DNA of 5,654 nucleotides from Arcobacter sp. (lineage in GTDB: Bacteria; Campylobacterota; Campylobacteria; Campylobacterales; Arcobacteraceae), in the NCBI GenBank assembly GCA_016744485.1, contig JADGEG010000134.1:1-5654 (forward strand). The letters run 5' to 3'. Both the position numbers and the translations under genes were made by a program. This document shows positions 5,640 through 5,654 of this stretch, one piece after another (position 1 is the stretch's first letter; every line of letters begins with the position of its first letter). Below the pieces are notes generated by a model. The model searched no databases. It was given only the letters and a program-made list of their open reading frames with translations, and was not told the DNA's origin.

Positions 5640-5654
5640 AGTATTGTATAAGTA

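Noticed and set aside
5643..5648. TACAAT on the minus strand as a -10 promoter box for the regulator
   Set aside because: Transcription would start inside or next to the ribosome binding site, leaving almost no leader; such AT-rich hexamers are frequent here and the upstream sequence is cut off by the window edge.
5454..5651. Plus-strand open frame of 65 codons opposite the response regulator start
   Set aside because: Its Phe/Asn/Ser-rich translation is a shadow of the regulator's N-terminal coding region; no start signal or motif.

Overview
This 5.65 kb window is AT-rich bacterial DNA, densely packed with genes. It reads most like Campylobacterota, and within that phylum an Arcobacter-type genus. 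The reasons are the strong A/T codon bias, AAAGGA-type ribosome binding sites, the look of the proteins, and the order argF - hemN - Fe-S (CCG-domain) protein. From memory this order resembles the hemB-argF-hemN-Fe-S neighbourhood of Campylobacter jejuni. The genus is inferred, not proven.

Plus strand, 38-4445: four complete genes with no real intergenic space. argF (ornithine carbamoyltransferase, arginine synthesis) abuts hemN (oxygen-independent coproporphyrinogen III oxidase, heme synthesis). hemN overlaps by one base (TAATG) a two-[4Fe-4S], two-CCG-domain protein of the GlpC/GlcF/LutA/HdrB kind. That gene overlaps lgt (prolipoprotein diacylglyceryl transferase) by one base in the same way. 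They almost certainly share one mRNA and are translationally coupled, although their pathways differ. The first 37 bases carry the argF ribosome binding site and perhaps the last codons of an upstream gene.

Minus strand, 5629-4442: three genes read toward lgt. First is an OmpR-type response regulator with an eroded acidic pocket. Next is a 63-residue protein I do not recognise, and last an 86-residue small zinc-ribbon protein. Spacings are 27 and 3 bases, so this is probably a second operon. The zinc-ribbon gene and lgt converge tail to tail, with their stop codons interleaved in one TTAA, and no terminator hairpin is visible there.

No tRNA, rRNA, CRISPR array, insertion sequence or prophage signal was seen. 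The plus-strand genes are housekeeping genes. The parts worth following up are the unassigned redox protein welded to hemN, and the minus-strand trio of atypical regulator, unknown protein and zinc-ribbon protein.
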